DNA of 64,000 bases, taken from positions 434,001 through 498,000 of the forward strand of contig CAVTHA010000003.1 of NCBI GenBank assembly GCA_963734435.1, read 5' to 3'. The DNA comes from Bog-756 sp963734435 (GTDB taxonomy: Bacteria; Actinomycetota; Acidimicrobiia; Acidimicrobiales; RAAP-2). Below the pieces are notes generated by a model, which saw only the letters and a program-made list of their open reading frames with translations, was not told the DNA's origin and made no database searches. Of the stretch, positions 54,117-63,298 are shown piece after piece. A program made the position numbers and the translations under genes. How positions within the stretch are numbered: the first letter of the stretch is position 1; each line of letters opens with the position of its first letter.

Positions 54117-55663
54117 ATGGCCCACGACCCAGTGGTAGCGGAGACGACACGGCGGCGGGACGGCCTCGAGCCGTGCTTCGTCCTGCCCGAGCAGGAGGAG
54201 CGGGCCGCCGCCGCCTTGACCCGGTTCCGTGGGCGCGGCGGGAAGCGGCCCAATGTGCTGTTGATCCTGTTCGACGACGTCGGGTGGGGTGACTTCGGTT
54301 GCTACGGCGGAGGCGTGGCCGTGGGCGCTCCCACCCCCAACATCGACACGCTGGCCCGGCGCGGGATGCTGCTGACCTCTTGCTACTCGGAGCCCTCCTG
54401 CACACCCTCGCGGGCCTCGCTCATGACCGGCCGCCTGCCCATGCGCCACGGCTTGCTCCGGCCGCCCATGTACGGGCAGCCGGGCGGGCTCGAGGGGGAG
54501 GTCACCTTGGCCGAGCTGCTGTCCGACGCCGGGTACGTCACCCAGGCGGTGGGCAAATGGCACATGGGTGAGAACCCCGAGTCCCAGCCCCAGCACGTGG
54601 GCTTCGACGACTTCTACGGATTCCTCTCGGTGTCCGACATGTACACCGAGTGGCGGGACCCGAACTTCTTCCCGGAGATCGTCTACAGCGAGGAGCGCAC
54701 CCAGCTGGGTGGAGAACCTGCCCGTTCAACAAGTGCTTCGTCCACGCCAGTGCGGGGCGGCGAGACCGAGAACGTCGAGGAGGTGACCATCCCCGTCCTG
54801 TCGCTGCTGGACGACAAGTGGGCCGACCTACTCACTGGAGTTCATCCGGCGGATGGGCGGGACCGCCGGCTCGAGAACCGGCGACCGCCCTGGTTCCTCT
54901 ACCACTGCACCCGGGGCGCCCACTTCGACAACTATCCCCACGAGCGGTTCCTCGGCTCGTCACCGGCCAAGCACCCCTACAAGGACACCATCGTCGAGCT
55001 GGACGACATCGTGGGCCGCCTGGTGGCCGAGCTCGAGGCCACCGGTCAGATGGAGGACACGCTGGTCTTCATTTCTTCGGACAACGGGCCGGAGATGGAG
55101 ACCTGGCCCGACGCCGCCTACTCGCCGTTCCGGAGCGCCAAGGGGTCGACCTGGGAGGGCGGCCAGCGGGTACCGGGCATCGTCGCCTGGCCGGGCATGA
55201 TCCCCGCCGATCGGGCCACCGACGGCCTCTTCTCGCAGATGGATCTGTTCAACACCGTGCTCACCCTGGCCGGCGCCGCGAGCGTCGGTGCCCGAGGACC
55301 GGTACATCGACGGCGTCGACCAGACCTCGTTCCTCCTCGATCCCGACGGGGGCCTCCAACCGGAAGTACCTCTACTACTGGCTGACCAACGTGTTCTCCG
55401 CCCTGCGGGTGGGGGAGTGGAAGTTCATGGTGGCCTCGACCTCGGACGACGACCGCGACTGCCTCAACCTGGGCGGCTTCACCGGGGTGACCCAGAAGTA
55501 CTCGCACGGCCGGCTGTACAACCTGTACCTCGACCCCAAGGAGAGCCGGAGCTACATGATCCGCAAGCTGGCCTACATCGACAGCTTCACCAGCGGGATC
55601 GCCAAGCACTTCTCGACCTTCGGCGCGTACCCGCCCAAACACCCGATCGCGGCCATGAGCTGA
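54117..55663 (+). CDS. Arylsulfatase-family enzyme, several frameshifts
   Basis: Sulfatase hallmarks are intact in the first third: NVLLILFDDVGWGDFGCYGG (metal-binding Asp pair) and CTPSRASLMTGRLP, whose Cys is the expected formylglycine site (CxPxR), and AVGKWHMGENP. Further on come PWFLYHCTRGAHFDNYPHER, TLVFISSDNGPEMETW (metal site) and KGSTWEGGQRVPGIVAWPG. The reading frame changes near 54705-54760, at 54820, 54890, 55285 and 55350; correcting single bases links EERTQ, WVENLPFNKCFVHASAG, ETENVEEVTIPVLSLLDDKW, YSLEFIRRMGG and the C-terminus SNRKYLYYWLTNVFSALRVG. Repaired length is about 515 residues, normal. No signal peptide is apparent. The shifts look like sequence errors, although real decay cannot be ruled out for this non-essential gene. 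Confidence 0.82.
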
Positions 55664-55677
55664 GTACGCCGGCCGGC

Positions 55678-57192
55678 TCAGGTGCGTCTGGCCTTCTTCA
55701 CCGTCCAGTCGAAGGTCACCGCCCCGCTCGAGAACGTGCCGTCGGTTGCCTGAAGCGTCACGACCACACGGCCGGCGACCGAGGGGGTGCCGGAGACCAG
55801 CCCGGTTGAGGCACCGATCGACAATCCCGCCGGCAGACCGGAGGCAGAGTAGGTGAGCACCGCCCCGGGGATGGCGTCGACGGCTGGGATCTGGAGAGGG
55901 ACGATCGCCGTGCCGGCCACCGAGCGCTGCTTGGCCGGAGCCGCAACCGTGATGGGTGACTGGGCCGTTTCGCATCCTCCGCGCCGGCCGGCATCGTTCG
56001 CCCAGATGCCCTGGAAGTCGAAACTCCCCGTGGCGAGGGGCAGGTAGATGGCGGCGCCGGGCTGGTTGGCGTTCAGATAGTCGCACTTGTCGGCAACCTC
56101 GTTGCCCTGGGCGTCGGTCCATCCGGATGCCGGGTACGGATCGGTGAGGGTCTCGGCGTACTCGTGGGAGGCGTTCTCACCTACCCCGTCGAGTGGCCCG
56201 GGGTTGGCGAACGAGCTGCAATAGCTGGGACCGGCGTCGGGTGCGTAGGGCAGGTTGGTGTACGCGACGTCGGCCCCGCTGACGGCTCCGTTCCAGAAGG
56301 GATCCTTGGTGTTGTCGTGGTACGCGGAGTACCCCGAGGTCGGGTTCAGCCATCCGTCGGGATTGGTCCCCGTCGGGGACACGATGATGTACTGCGCCTC
56401 GATGGAGGAGTCACCGAAGTGGGCGGCGGCGTTGGCGGCTTCCTGGGCGATCGTGACGCCGGTGGCGCCGGGCGTGTTGGGATCGCCCGGAGGCCCGGTG
56501 GGCGGCGTAAACGAGGTGTCCTCCCACACGCCGGTCAGGACGCCACCGGGGCTGGGATAGGCCACGTGGCCGGTGGTCGACAGAGGGCAGGAAGTGGCGC
56601 CGACCGCCACTCCCTGGCAGTACTGGGTGGCGATGGCGCTCCAGGTCTCGTGATCCGACCCGAGCCCGGTGTAGAGGGCTTGGACGTACTGGGCCAAGCC
56701 GTCGGGATCACCGGAGAAGACTTGGTACCCGCCGGACGTGCTCTCGGTGCCCCACTGCGAACCCCAGAACACCACGTAGACATGGGGCTTGCCGGTGACG
56801 ACCGGCCCGCCGCGGTAGTAGAGGGGGCCCTTGGTCGGATAGCCGGGCCGGGCGGCGATGACACTGGATGAGGCCCGCGGCGCCAACGCCGCCGGAACGG
56901 TCGCGACGGTGTGCGGGATGGCACCGTGCCGATAGGGGTGACCGGCGGTGGGTCGGGACAGGCCCTGTACCGCATCAGCGGCGGTCATCCTGGTCACCGT
57001 GGCGGCGTTGCGGTGGGCGGTTCGGGCGGCGGCAAGACCGGGTGTGAGTCCGACCAGCGCGGCCGCCAGCAGCCCGCTGACAACGAACGCCAGCCCCCGA
57101 TGGGACGGGAACACTGGTGTCGCCCGCCGCCGACGCACTTCGGCTGATCCGCGCAGTCGGGGTTGGCCCCCGGTATGGCTCGGCATGGTCAT
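55678..57192 (-). CDS. Putative secreted zinc-protease-like protein with Ig-like C-terminal domain
   Basis: The 504-residue protein has a signal peptide (GLAFVVSGLLAAALVGLTPG). The central domain has KPHVYVVFWGSQWG, IEAQYIIVSPTGTNPDGWLN and GENASHEYAETLTDPYPASG followed by GNEVADKCDYLN. The HEYAE-TDP-DKC arrangement recalls a family of secreted proteins with a presumed HExxE zinc site, found in bacteria and fungi; no activity is proven here. The C-terminus (PLQIPAVDAIPGAVLTYSAS, GLVSGTPSVAGRVVVTLQAT) is a He_PIG-type Ig-like domain. ATG 57192 is preceded by GGGGAAAGG and gives a normal signal peptide; GTG 57261 is less likely. It converges with the sulfatase, 15 bp apart. Confidence 0.72.
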   Translation of the reverse strand: MTMPSHTGGQPRLRGSAEVRRRRATPVFPSHRGLAFVVSGLLAAALVGLTPGLAAARTAHRNAATVTRMTAADAVQGLSRPTAGHPYRHGAIPHTVATVPAALAPRASSSVIAARPGYPTKGPLYYRGGPVVTGKPHVYVVFWGSQWGTESTSGGYQVFSGDPDGLAQYVQALYTGLGSDHETWSAIATQYCQGVAVGATSCPLSTTGHVAYPSPGGVLTGVWEDTSFTPPTGPPGDPNTPGATGVTIAQEAANAAAHFGDSSIEAQYIIVSPTGTNPDGWLNPTSGYSAYHDNTKDPFWNGAVSGADVAYTNLPYAPDAGPSYCSSFANPGPLDGVGENASHEYAETLTDPYPASGWTDAQGNEVADKCDYLNANQPGAAIYLPLATGSFDFQGIWANDAGRRGGCETAQSPITVAAPAKQRSVAGTAIVPLQIPAVDAIPGAVLTYSASGLPAGLSIGASTGLVSGTPSVAGRVVVTLQATDGTFSSGAVTFDWTVKKARRT

Positions 57193-57501
57193 CGTCCGCC
57201 TTTCCCCTCGAGGGCCCAACGGCCCCACCGCCTGTTCAGACAAGTCCGCCGGCCGAGGCAAGGGTGAACGTATGGCAGCAGAGCGGGTACGTCAACCGCT
57301 GCCATCCGCTCGGGCTCGGTGAGGTTTTGGGCATGGGTGGCGGATGTCGCGACGCGTGGCCAGTTGGTCTCTGTCGGTGGCCACGTCGCCAGTTCCGCCA
57401 AACCCTTTCGGTATCAATAGGTTGCCTTGGCCACTAAGGGACGAGCGGGACCGACCGGAGCGGAGCCCGAGAGGATGCCTCGGGAAGGAGCAGAGCTTCG
57501 T

Positions 57502-58530
57502 TCAATGGTTCGGAGCAGGTCCGACGCTCCCGCGGGGACGGTACGTGTCAAGCGGGAGCGTCGGCTCCGGTGCGTCCCGAACCACACCGAGTCGGTGCAA
57601 CGCCGTGCTCGTCATGAGGATGGCGACGGCGGCCAGGTCGCCGGCCACGACAGTGATAGGGGGACGGTAAGCGGCCGCCCACGGTGAATCGCCGAATGTG
57701 AGGAAGGAGCAATCGGCCGGGAGGTCGACACCGCCCACGGCCAGGCCTTCGAGAAGCCGGGGGGCGAGCACGTGCGAGTTAGACCAGAGCACGGTGGGCG
57801 GGCGTGGGGTCTCTCCGATCAGCTTGGCCAGCGTCTCGGCCATGGCGGTCGAGCCGGCGACGTCATCCAGCCCGGGAACCTCGCCGAGGCCGACCAACGA
57901 AGTTTCGATACCGAGCGAGCGACACTTGGCCCGGATCAATTCCCAACGCCACTTCGACGTCGGCTGGAGCGAGCCGCCCCGGATGACGAATGCCAACCGT
58001 CGATGCCCGAGCGAGCCCAGGTGCTGACACGCTTGGGTGATCGCCTTCCGCCCGGCTGCGGCCGCATCCACGCCAATTGCAGAACCCAGAGTGACCGGGT
58101 CGATGATGGGCATCCGGCCCCGGCCGAGGCGCCGGACATAGGCGGGGTCGCTCGGTCTACCGGCCATGACGAGGGCGTCGGTGCGTTGGGCGGCCAGGCG
58201 GTCGAGCTGCCGGTGCTCGGTCTCGCGGCTGCGCCCGGTGTCGGCCACGATGACCGAGTACCCGTAGGCCCGGGTGGTCTGCTCGACAGCACGGAGGAAC
58301 GGCAGGTACACCGGATTACCCAAATTGGGCACGAGTACGCCGATGATCATGGATCGGTCGGTACGCAGGGTGCTGGCCGACGCATTCGGCAGGTAGTGGA
58401 GCCGGCGGGCCGCGGACTGGACTTTGCGTCGGGCGTCGGCACTGGCTGGTCCGCGCCCGCTCAACACGCGTGAGACGGTCGCCGTGGACACTCCCGCAGC
58501 TGCCGCCACCTTTCGGATGTCTACCGCCAT
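57502..58530 (-). CDS. LacI-family transcriptional regulator
   Basis: The 342-residue repressor has the LacI helix-turn-helix and hinge: DIRKVAAAAGVSTATVSRVL followed by ARRLHYLPNASASTLRTDRS. The sugar-binding-protein-like core starts IGVLVPNLGNPVYLPFLRAV and includes SLGHRRLAFVIRGGS. The ligand is unknown. ATG 58530 (MAVDIRKV) matches family N-termini; GTG 58548 is an alternative. A palindromic operator lies 94 bp upstream, between this gene and the divergent secreted esterase gene, so it probably represses itself and perhaps that esterase. No carbohydrate transporter genes are next to it. Confidence 0.92.
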   Translation of the reverse strand: MAVDIRKVAAAAGVSTATVSRVLSGRGPASADARRKVQSAARRLHYLPNASASTLRTDRSMIIGVLVPNLGNPVYLPFLRAVEQTTRAYGYSVIVADTGRSRETEHRQLDRLAAQRTDALVMAGRPSDPAYVRRLGRGRMPIIDPVTLGSAIGVDAAAAGRKAITQACQHLGSLGHRRLAFVIRGGSLQPTSKWRWELIRAKCRSLGIETSLVGLGEVPGLDDVAGSTAMAETLAKLIGETPRPPTVLWSNSHVLAPRLLEGLAVGGVDLPADCSFLTFGDSPWAAAYRPPITVVAGDLAAVAILMTSTALHRLGVVRDAPEPTLPLDTYRPRGSVGPAPNH

Positions 58531-58623
58531 GTCGGCCCGTCTCCCCACGGCGAGCTGATCGGGACCGGGTTCGCGGATTCAGGGATGGACCCAAGCGTTG
58601 ACACCACTGGCCCGGCATCCTAC

Positions 58624-58637
58624 TGTAATCGTTTACA
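58624..58637. promoter_or_regulatory. LacI-type operator palindrome
   Basis: TGTAATCGTTTACA has perfect 5-bp arms (TGTAA and TTACA) around TCGT, with the central CG typical of LacI-family sites. It lies in the divergent region between the regulator (58530, minus) and the esterase (58859, plus). Confidence 0.75.
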
Positions 58638-58858
58638 CAGTGAGAGGGAGCTGGGTGAGGTGAAGAGCTGCAGACGAGTGGTCGACCGGCCCCGGGAGAG
58701 CGCCGACCCGGCGGGACGAAGCGCGACCGACAATTGAACGGACGATCCGCGAGGTACGAATGAGCGCGCGGTCCGGGGAGATCCCGGGGGAGATACGACA
58801 ACGTGCGACGGCAAACCAGAACAGCAAGCACAGATAGCGCCGACCCGAAAGCATCGTC

Positions 58859-59980
58859 GTGACGGCACCAGATGAGCCGGGCGGTCCAGGCGGGCCGGAA
58901 CCGGCATACCTCGGCCGAACGCCGAGGCTTCCAGCTTGCCGGCGCCGGCGACGGGGTGCGGTCCTCGTCGGGTTGAGCACGATGTTGATCGCACCGGTGG
59001 TTCTGTCGGCTTGTGGCGGGTCGGGGGCGAGCGCGCCGGGCGCGACATCGTCAACGGCCCAGACCGGGTCCTCCTCCACGTCACCGGCGAAGACGGTGTC
59101 GGCCTCCCCGAGCAGCGGCTGCGGGCAACCCGGGAGCCCGGGTACCGTCACCCTGGCCCCAGTGGTGGACGGGCGGAGCCGGACGGCGATCTTGCATGTG
59201 CCCTCGGGCTACGACTCCTCCAACCCGGTCGCCCTGGTGGTCAACATGCACGGGAGCCAGTCGACGGCCCAGGAACAGCTGGCCTTCACCGGGATGGACG
59301 CAACGGCCGACGCCGACACCTTCATGGTCGTCTACCCGCAGGCCGACATCGCATCCGGCGCCGGGTATGAATGGAACGTTCCCGGCCAGCCCCTCTTTGG
59401 TGGAGCGCCGGTCCCCTCGACGGCGCCCAACGACGTCTCGTTCCTCGAGCAGCTGGTGAGCACCCTCGAGCAGAAGTACTGCATCGACCGGAACCGCGTC
59501 TTCGCCACCGGGTTCTCCGGGGGCGCCCGCATGGCCAGTCAACTGGGATGCGACGCCTCGACGGTCTTCGCCGCCATCGCCCCGGTGAGCGGGTTGCGGT
59601 TCCCTTCCCCCTGCGGGTCCCACCGCCCGATGCCGGTCCTGTCCTTCCACGGCACCGCTGACCCCGTCGATCCCTACAACGGCAACGGCCAGGCCTACTG
59701 GACCTACAGCGTGCCCGTGGCCGCCGAGCGCTGGGCCGCCCACAACCAGTGCGGCCCGGCCGTCGTGACGTCGCATCCGGCGGCGGGCGTGACCCTGTCG
59801 GCGTACGGCGGATGCGCCGCGGGGGTGAGCGTGCAGCTCTACACCATCAGCGGGGAGGGACACGAATGGCCGGGCGGTCCGACTCTGCCACCATCCTTGA
59901 CCTCGACTCTCGGTCCGCAGACCACGGCGGTCAACGCCAACGCCGTCATGTGGACGTTCTTCGTCGCTCATCCGCTCTGA
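58859..59980 (+). CDS. Secreted lipoprotein esterase, PHB-depolymerase/LpqC-like
   Basis: The 373-residue protein has an Arg-rich n-region and lipobox (VVLSAC), a Ser/Thr linker, then an alpha/beta-hydrolase of the poly(3-hydroxybutyrate) depolymerase/feruloyl esterase type. Motifs are LVVNMHGSQSTAQEQ (oxyanion), DVSFLEQLVSTLEQKYCIDR, the nucleophile elbow VFATGFSGGARMASQL, LSFHGTADPVDPYNG (Asp) and SGEGHEWPGG (His). It probably cleaves polyester or aromatic esters outside the cell. The start GTG 58859 is followed directly by the signal region. The LacI-type operator 222 bp upstream suggests carbon-source control, which is inference. No frameshift. Confidence 0.88.
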   Translation: MTAPDEPGGPGGPEPAYLGRTPRLPACRRRRRGAVLVGLSTMLIAPVVLSACGGSGASAPGATSSTAQTGSSSTSPAKTVSASPSSGCGQPGSPGTVTLAPVVDGRSRTAILHVPSGYDSSNPVALVVNMHGSQSTAQEQLAFTGMDATADADTFMVVYPQADIASGAGYEWNVPGQPLFGGAPVPSTAPNDVSFLEQLVSTLEQKYCIDRNRVFATGFSGGARMASQLGCDASTVFAAIAPVSGLRFPSPCGSHRPMPVLSFHGTADPVDPYNGNGQAYWTYSVPVAAERWAAHNQCGPAVVTSHPAAGVTLSAYGGCAAGVSVQLYTISGEGHEWPGGPTLPPSLTSTLGPQTTAVNANAVMWTFFVAHPL

Positions 59981-60165
59981 CGCCACCGGCCCACCCACGC
60001 CAAGGCACTCATCGAAGCCACACGACCGGACGTCGACTCCCTCCAGGCGCTGGTTCTCATGCTTGGCCTGTTCCGGAGCGTCAACCGACCGAGAGCGGGG
60101 CCGCCCTCGGGTCGTGTCGCCGTTCGAGTAGGCGGGGACGGCACCGCCGGCAGTGGCGAGAGGCG

Positions 60166-60171
60166 TAGAGT
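60166..60171 (+). promoter_or_regulatory. Predicted -10 box of a leaderless transcript at 60179
   Basis: TAGAGT ends 7 nt before the GTG at 60179. Confidence 0.45.
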
Positions 60172-60178
60172 CTCCACT

Positions 60179-60775
60179 GTGCTGCACCTCAGCGGAGGCG
60201 AGTGGGTGGTGGCGATCGTCGTCGCCGTGATCGGTGCCTTCGTCGGCTACCGCCTCTCGGAGAACGATCGCCGTACCCTCGGCCGGACGCCATGGGGGCT
60301 CCCGTCGCTGGTGTGGGCCCTGTTCTGGTTTCTCTCGCTGCTGGTCGGACTGGTCCTCTACCTCATCGCCCATTCGAACGAGGTGCGCCGGGCCCAGCAC
60401 AGTCCTCCGGCCGCCTACCCGGGTGCCGGTCGGACCCCGGTCGGCAGCCGGCCCGGCGGCGCTCGGACCCTGAGCGTGGCCGAGCAGTTCCCCGCCTATC
60501 CGCGCCCGGCCAACCTGCGACCGGACCGGCCCGACCCCGGCCCGGCTGAGCCGCCGGAAACGGTAGAACCGGCCGGACCGGCGGCAACAACCACACCCGA
60601 GGAGTCGTCCGGACCGCAGAGGTGGACCCACTCGCCTCCTGCCTGGCACCCGGATCCGAGTGGGCGCTTCCATTTTCGCTGGTGGGACGGCCATCAGTGG
60701 ACGTCCCAGGTCTCGACCGACGGGCACCATCTGATCGACACCAACCCCGATCAGCGAATCGGGCCGTACGACTGA
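60179..60775 (+). CDS. Small membrane protein with C-terminal DUF2510 domain
   Basis: The 198-residue protein has two membrane helices at the N-terminus (WVVAIVVAVIGAFVGYRL and LPSLVWALFWFLSLLVGLVL), a Pro/Ala/Arg-rich linker and the DUF2510 motif at the end (PAWHPDPSGRFHFRWWDGHQ then WTSQV). DUF2510 is a short Trp-rich module attached to many actinobacterial membrane proteins, of unknown role. GTG 60179 is preferred over the longer frame from 60059 because the TAGAGT box sits 7 nt before it and the first helix then lies at the N-terminus. No functional partner is obvious in the neighbourhood. Confidence 0.82.
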   Translation: MLHLSGGEWVVAIVVAVIGAFVGYRLSENDRRTLGRTPWGLPSLVWALFWFLSLLVGLVLYLIAHSNEVRRAQHSPPAAYPGAGRTPVGSRPGGARTLSVAEQFPAYPRPANLRPDRPDPGPAEPPETVEPAGPAATTTPEESSGPQRWTHSPPAWHPDPSGRFHFRWWDGHQWTSQVSTDGHHLIDTNPDQRIGPYD

Positions 60776-60776
60776 G

Positions 60777-60862
60777 CTTCATTGCGGAGCTGCACTGGCG
60801 AGGTTCACTGCGGAGGTTCATTGCGGAGCTTCATTGCGGAGCTTCATTGCTGAGCCTCGGGC
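60777..60862. repeat. Imperfect tandem repeats of about 15 bp
   Basis: A unit close to GAGCTTCATTGCGGA occurs about five times with changes (GCTGCACTGGCGAG, GGTTCACTGCGGAG). It is followed by a different short repeat, AGGTTCGG, three times to about 60919. The array fills the gap before the P450 gene. Confidence 0.75.
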
Positions 60863-60946
60863 CACTACCTAGGTTCGGTACAGAGGTTCGGGGCATCACC
60901 AAGGTTCGGGGCCGGCCGGGCACGGGAAGCGGGAGGAAGAGCGCCG

Positions 60947-62206
60947 ATGGCCACCGCTGACGTCGAGAACGAGCCGGACCTGACCGCGCCGCTGCTCGAT
61001 CCCGATTTCTATGCCGGTGATCCTTTCCCCCTCTACGCCCGGCTCCGCGCCGAGGCGCCGCTGGCGCACAACGGCACCGTCGGGTTCTGGGTGGCCAGCC
61101 GGCACGCCGACGTGGTGACCATCTCCCGTGATCCCGACACCTTCTGCTCCAGGCACGGGATCATGGTGTTCGAGATCGGCAGCGAGTACGCCACCCCGCC
61201 GACCATGATGCACACCGACCCGCCTGACCACACCCGCTATCGCAGCCTGGTCCAACCCGGGTTCCGCCCGTCGTTCATGCGCGCTCTCGAGGACGGGGTG
61301 CGGCGGCGGACCGTGGCCCTGGTCGATGCCATCGCACCCGGCACCCCGGTCGACATCGTCTCTGAGCTGGCCGTACCGTTGCCGTTGCAGGTGATCAGCG
61401 ACCTGCTCGGCGTCCCCGAGGAGGAATGGCCGCGCTTCTTCCGATGGTCCGAAGCAGTGATCCCCGGAGCAACCGACTGGCCAGAGGAGGAGCGGGCGAC
61501 CCTGAGCGGTGAGATGGTCACCTACCTTCTGGCGGCGGCGGCCGATCGTCGGGCCGACCCGAAGGACGACATCATCTCCGAGCTGGGTGCGGCCGAGGTC
61601 GATGGGGACCGGCTGACCGACGACGAGCTGGCCATGTTCTTGGTGCAGCTCCTGGTGGCCGGGAACGAGACCACCCGCAACATGATGTCCGGTGGCCTGC
61701 TGGCGTTTGCCGGTGCCCCGGCCCAGTGGTCGACGCTGCGACGCAACGTCGGGTCCGGCGGCGCGGCCGGTGTGCCCGGTGGGACCGGTCGGGCCGGTCG
61801 GGCCGGTCGGTCAGTCCCCGGCGCCGTCGAGGAGATGCTCCGGTGGACGACCCCGGTGGTGTCGTTCATGCGCACCACCACCCGACCGGTGGAGCTGGCC
61901 GGGCACCGGCTGGGGGCCGGCGAGCCGATCCTCATGCTGTACGCGTCCGCCAACCGGGATGAAGCGGTGTTCGGGGCTTCCGCCGACCAGTTCGACGCCT
62001 CGCGTGACCCCAACCCCCATGTCGCCTTCGGGTTCGGTCCCCACTTCTGCATCGGGGCGGTGCTCGCCCGCCTCGAGGGCCGCATCCTTCTCGAGGAACT
62101 GCTCGCCCGCTTCGACTCGATCGAGATGGCCGGGCCGGCAGTGCGGACCGCATCGCCGGTCATCGCCGGGATTCGGTCGGCTCCGCTGGTGTTCGGGGCC
62201 GCTTGA
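60947..62206 (+). CDS. Cytochrome P450
   Basis: The 419-residue P450 has the I-helix oxygen-activation motif LLVAGNETTRNMMSG, the ExxR motif in VEEMLRWTTPVVSF and the heme-binding loop FGFGPHFCIGAVLAR with the Cys ligand. The C-helix region PPDHTRYRSLVQPGF is also typical. It resembles bacterial class I P450s of the CYP125/142/107 type and would need a ferredoxin partner not encoded here. Between FAGAPAQWSTLRR and VEEMLRW, a Gly/Arg/Ala-rich insert (GTGRAGRAGRS) is encoded by GGTCGGGCC repeats. ATG 60947 follows GGGAGGAAG. The substrate is unknown; a steroid or fatty acid is possible given the acyl-CoA dehydrogenase nearby. Confidence 0.93.
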   Translation: MATADVENEPDLTAPLLDPDFYAGDPFPLYARLRAEAPLAHNGTVGFWVASRHADVVTISRDPDTFCSRHGIMVFEIGSEYATPPTMMHTDPPDHTRYRSLVQPGFRPSFMRALEDGVRRRTVALVDAIAPGTPVDIVSELAVPLPLQVISDLLGVPEEEWPRFFRWSEAVIPGATDWPEEERATLSGEMVTYLLAAAADRRADPKDDIISELGAAEVDGDRLTDDELAMFLVQLLVAGNETTRNMMSGGLLAFAGAPAQWSTLRRNVGSGGAAGVPGGTGRAGRAGRSVPGAVEEMLRWTTPVVSFMRTTTRPVELAGHRLGAGEPILMLYASANRDEAVFGASADQFDASRDPNPHVAFGFGPHFCIGAVLARLEGRILLEELLARFDSIEMAGPAVRTASPVIAGIRSAPLVFGAA

Positions 62207-62210
62207 ACGC

Positions 62211-63110
62211 CTACGAACCCTGGGCTGTCCCGGCGGCGTCGAGCGAGGCGAGCTGGTCGCCGGTCAGCTCGAGCGTCGCCGCCCGGCAGTTCTCCTCGAC
62301 GTGGGCCACGGACTTGGTGCCCGGGATGGGGAGCATCACCGGGGATCGGTGCAGCAGCCACGAGAGTGCCACCGCCGAGGGCGTGGCCCCGGTCTCTTTC
62401 ACGACGGCATCGACTGCGCCACCCGGCTGGGCGAGCTGACCCGAGGCGATCGGGTACCACGGGATGAACGCCAGCCCTTCGGCCTCGCAGTGGTCGAGCA
62501 CCTCCTCGGAGGAACGGTCGGTCAGGTTGTAGAGGTTCTGGACGCTGACAATGGGGACAACCGCCCGCGCCGCTTCGATCTCCTCGACGCCGACCTGGGA
62601 CAGCCCGACGTGGCCCACCTTGCCCTCGGACACCAGGTCGGCGAGCAAGCCGAACTGATCCTCGGCCCGGACCTTCGGGTCGATGCGGTGAAGCTGGAAG
62701 AGATCGATGTGGTCGACCCCCAGCCGCCGCAGGCTCAACTCACACTGCTGACGCAGGTACTCGGGCCGACCGACCGGTGCCCAAAGGCCGGGGCCCTGCC
62801 GGGTGAGGCCGGCTTTGGTGGCGATGACCAGGCCCTCAGGATAGGGATGGAGCCCCTCGAAGATGAGCTCCTCGCTGATCTCGGGACCGTAGGAGTCGGC
62901 GGTGTCGATGAGGTCGACACCGAGATCGACAGCCCGTCGCAGCACGGCAAGGCACTCCTGGCGATCATTGGGCTCGCCCCAGATCCCCGCCCCGGTGAGC
63001 CGCATGGCACCGAACCCGAGCCGGTGCACCTCGAGGTCCCCGAATCGGAGGGTGCCGCTCGAGAGAACGGGTTGGCTAGCGAGATCGCTCGGAGTGGACG
63101 TGGTGCTCAT
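62211..63110 (-). CDS. Aldo/keto reductase
   Basis: The 299-residue enzyme has the AKR catalytic tetrad: Asp and Tyr in LIDTADSYGPE, Lys in VIATKAGL and His in DLFQLHRIDP. The NADPH-binding end is WLLHRSPVMLPIPGTKSVAH followed by VEENCRAA. It reduces aldehydes or ketones in the cytoplasm; the natural substrate is unknown. It converges with the P450 gene, whose stop is 4 bp away. ATG 63110 gives the usual start MSTTSTPSDL; SD-like AGGAGCCGCC lies just before it. Confidence 0.93.
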   Translation of the reverse strand: MSTTSTPSDLASQPVLSSGTLRFGDLEVHRLGFGAMRLTGAGIWGEPNDRQECLAVLRRAVDLGVDLIDTADSYGPEISEELIFEGLHPYPEGLVIATKAGLTRQGPGLWAPVGRPEYLRQQCELSLRRLGVDHIDLFQLHRIDPKVRAEDQFGLLADLVSEGKVGHVGLSQVGVEEIEAARAVVPIVSVQNLYNLTDRSSEEVLDHCEAEGLAFIPWYPIASGQLAQPGGAVDAVVKETGATPSAVALSWLLHRSPVMLPIPGTKSVAHVEENCRAATLELTGDQLASLDAAGTAQGS

Positions 63111-63284
63111 GGCGGCTCCTCGGGCGGCGGGCTGATCGTCGTCGATCGACGGTGCCGGCTCGGTCGACCACTCCGTTCTACCCGGAACGCGCCAGGTTCT
63201 CGTCCGTCGGACTCCGTTTGTGCGCTGGCCGCGCCGGGCTCGTGGGTACGGCCTTCACCCGCCAGCGGCCGAGGACGCGTCGGG

Positions 63285-63290
63285 TAGCCT
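63285..63290 (+). promoter_or_regulatory. Predicted -10 box of a leaderless transcript at 63299
   Basis: TAGCCT ends 8 nt before the GTG at 63299. Confidence 0.4.
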
Positions 63291-63298
63291 CGTCGACC

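Noticed and set aside
52995..54596. A 533-codon minus frame with repeats rich in Val-Gly-Gly
   Set aside because: Its repeats are the reverse complement of the GYWL coding repeats, so it is a shadow.
59081..60730. A 549-codon minus frame across the esterase and the DUF2510 gene
   Set aside because: It spans two clear plus-strand genes and has no recognisable domain.
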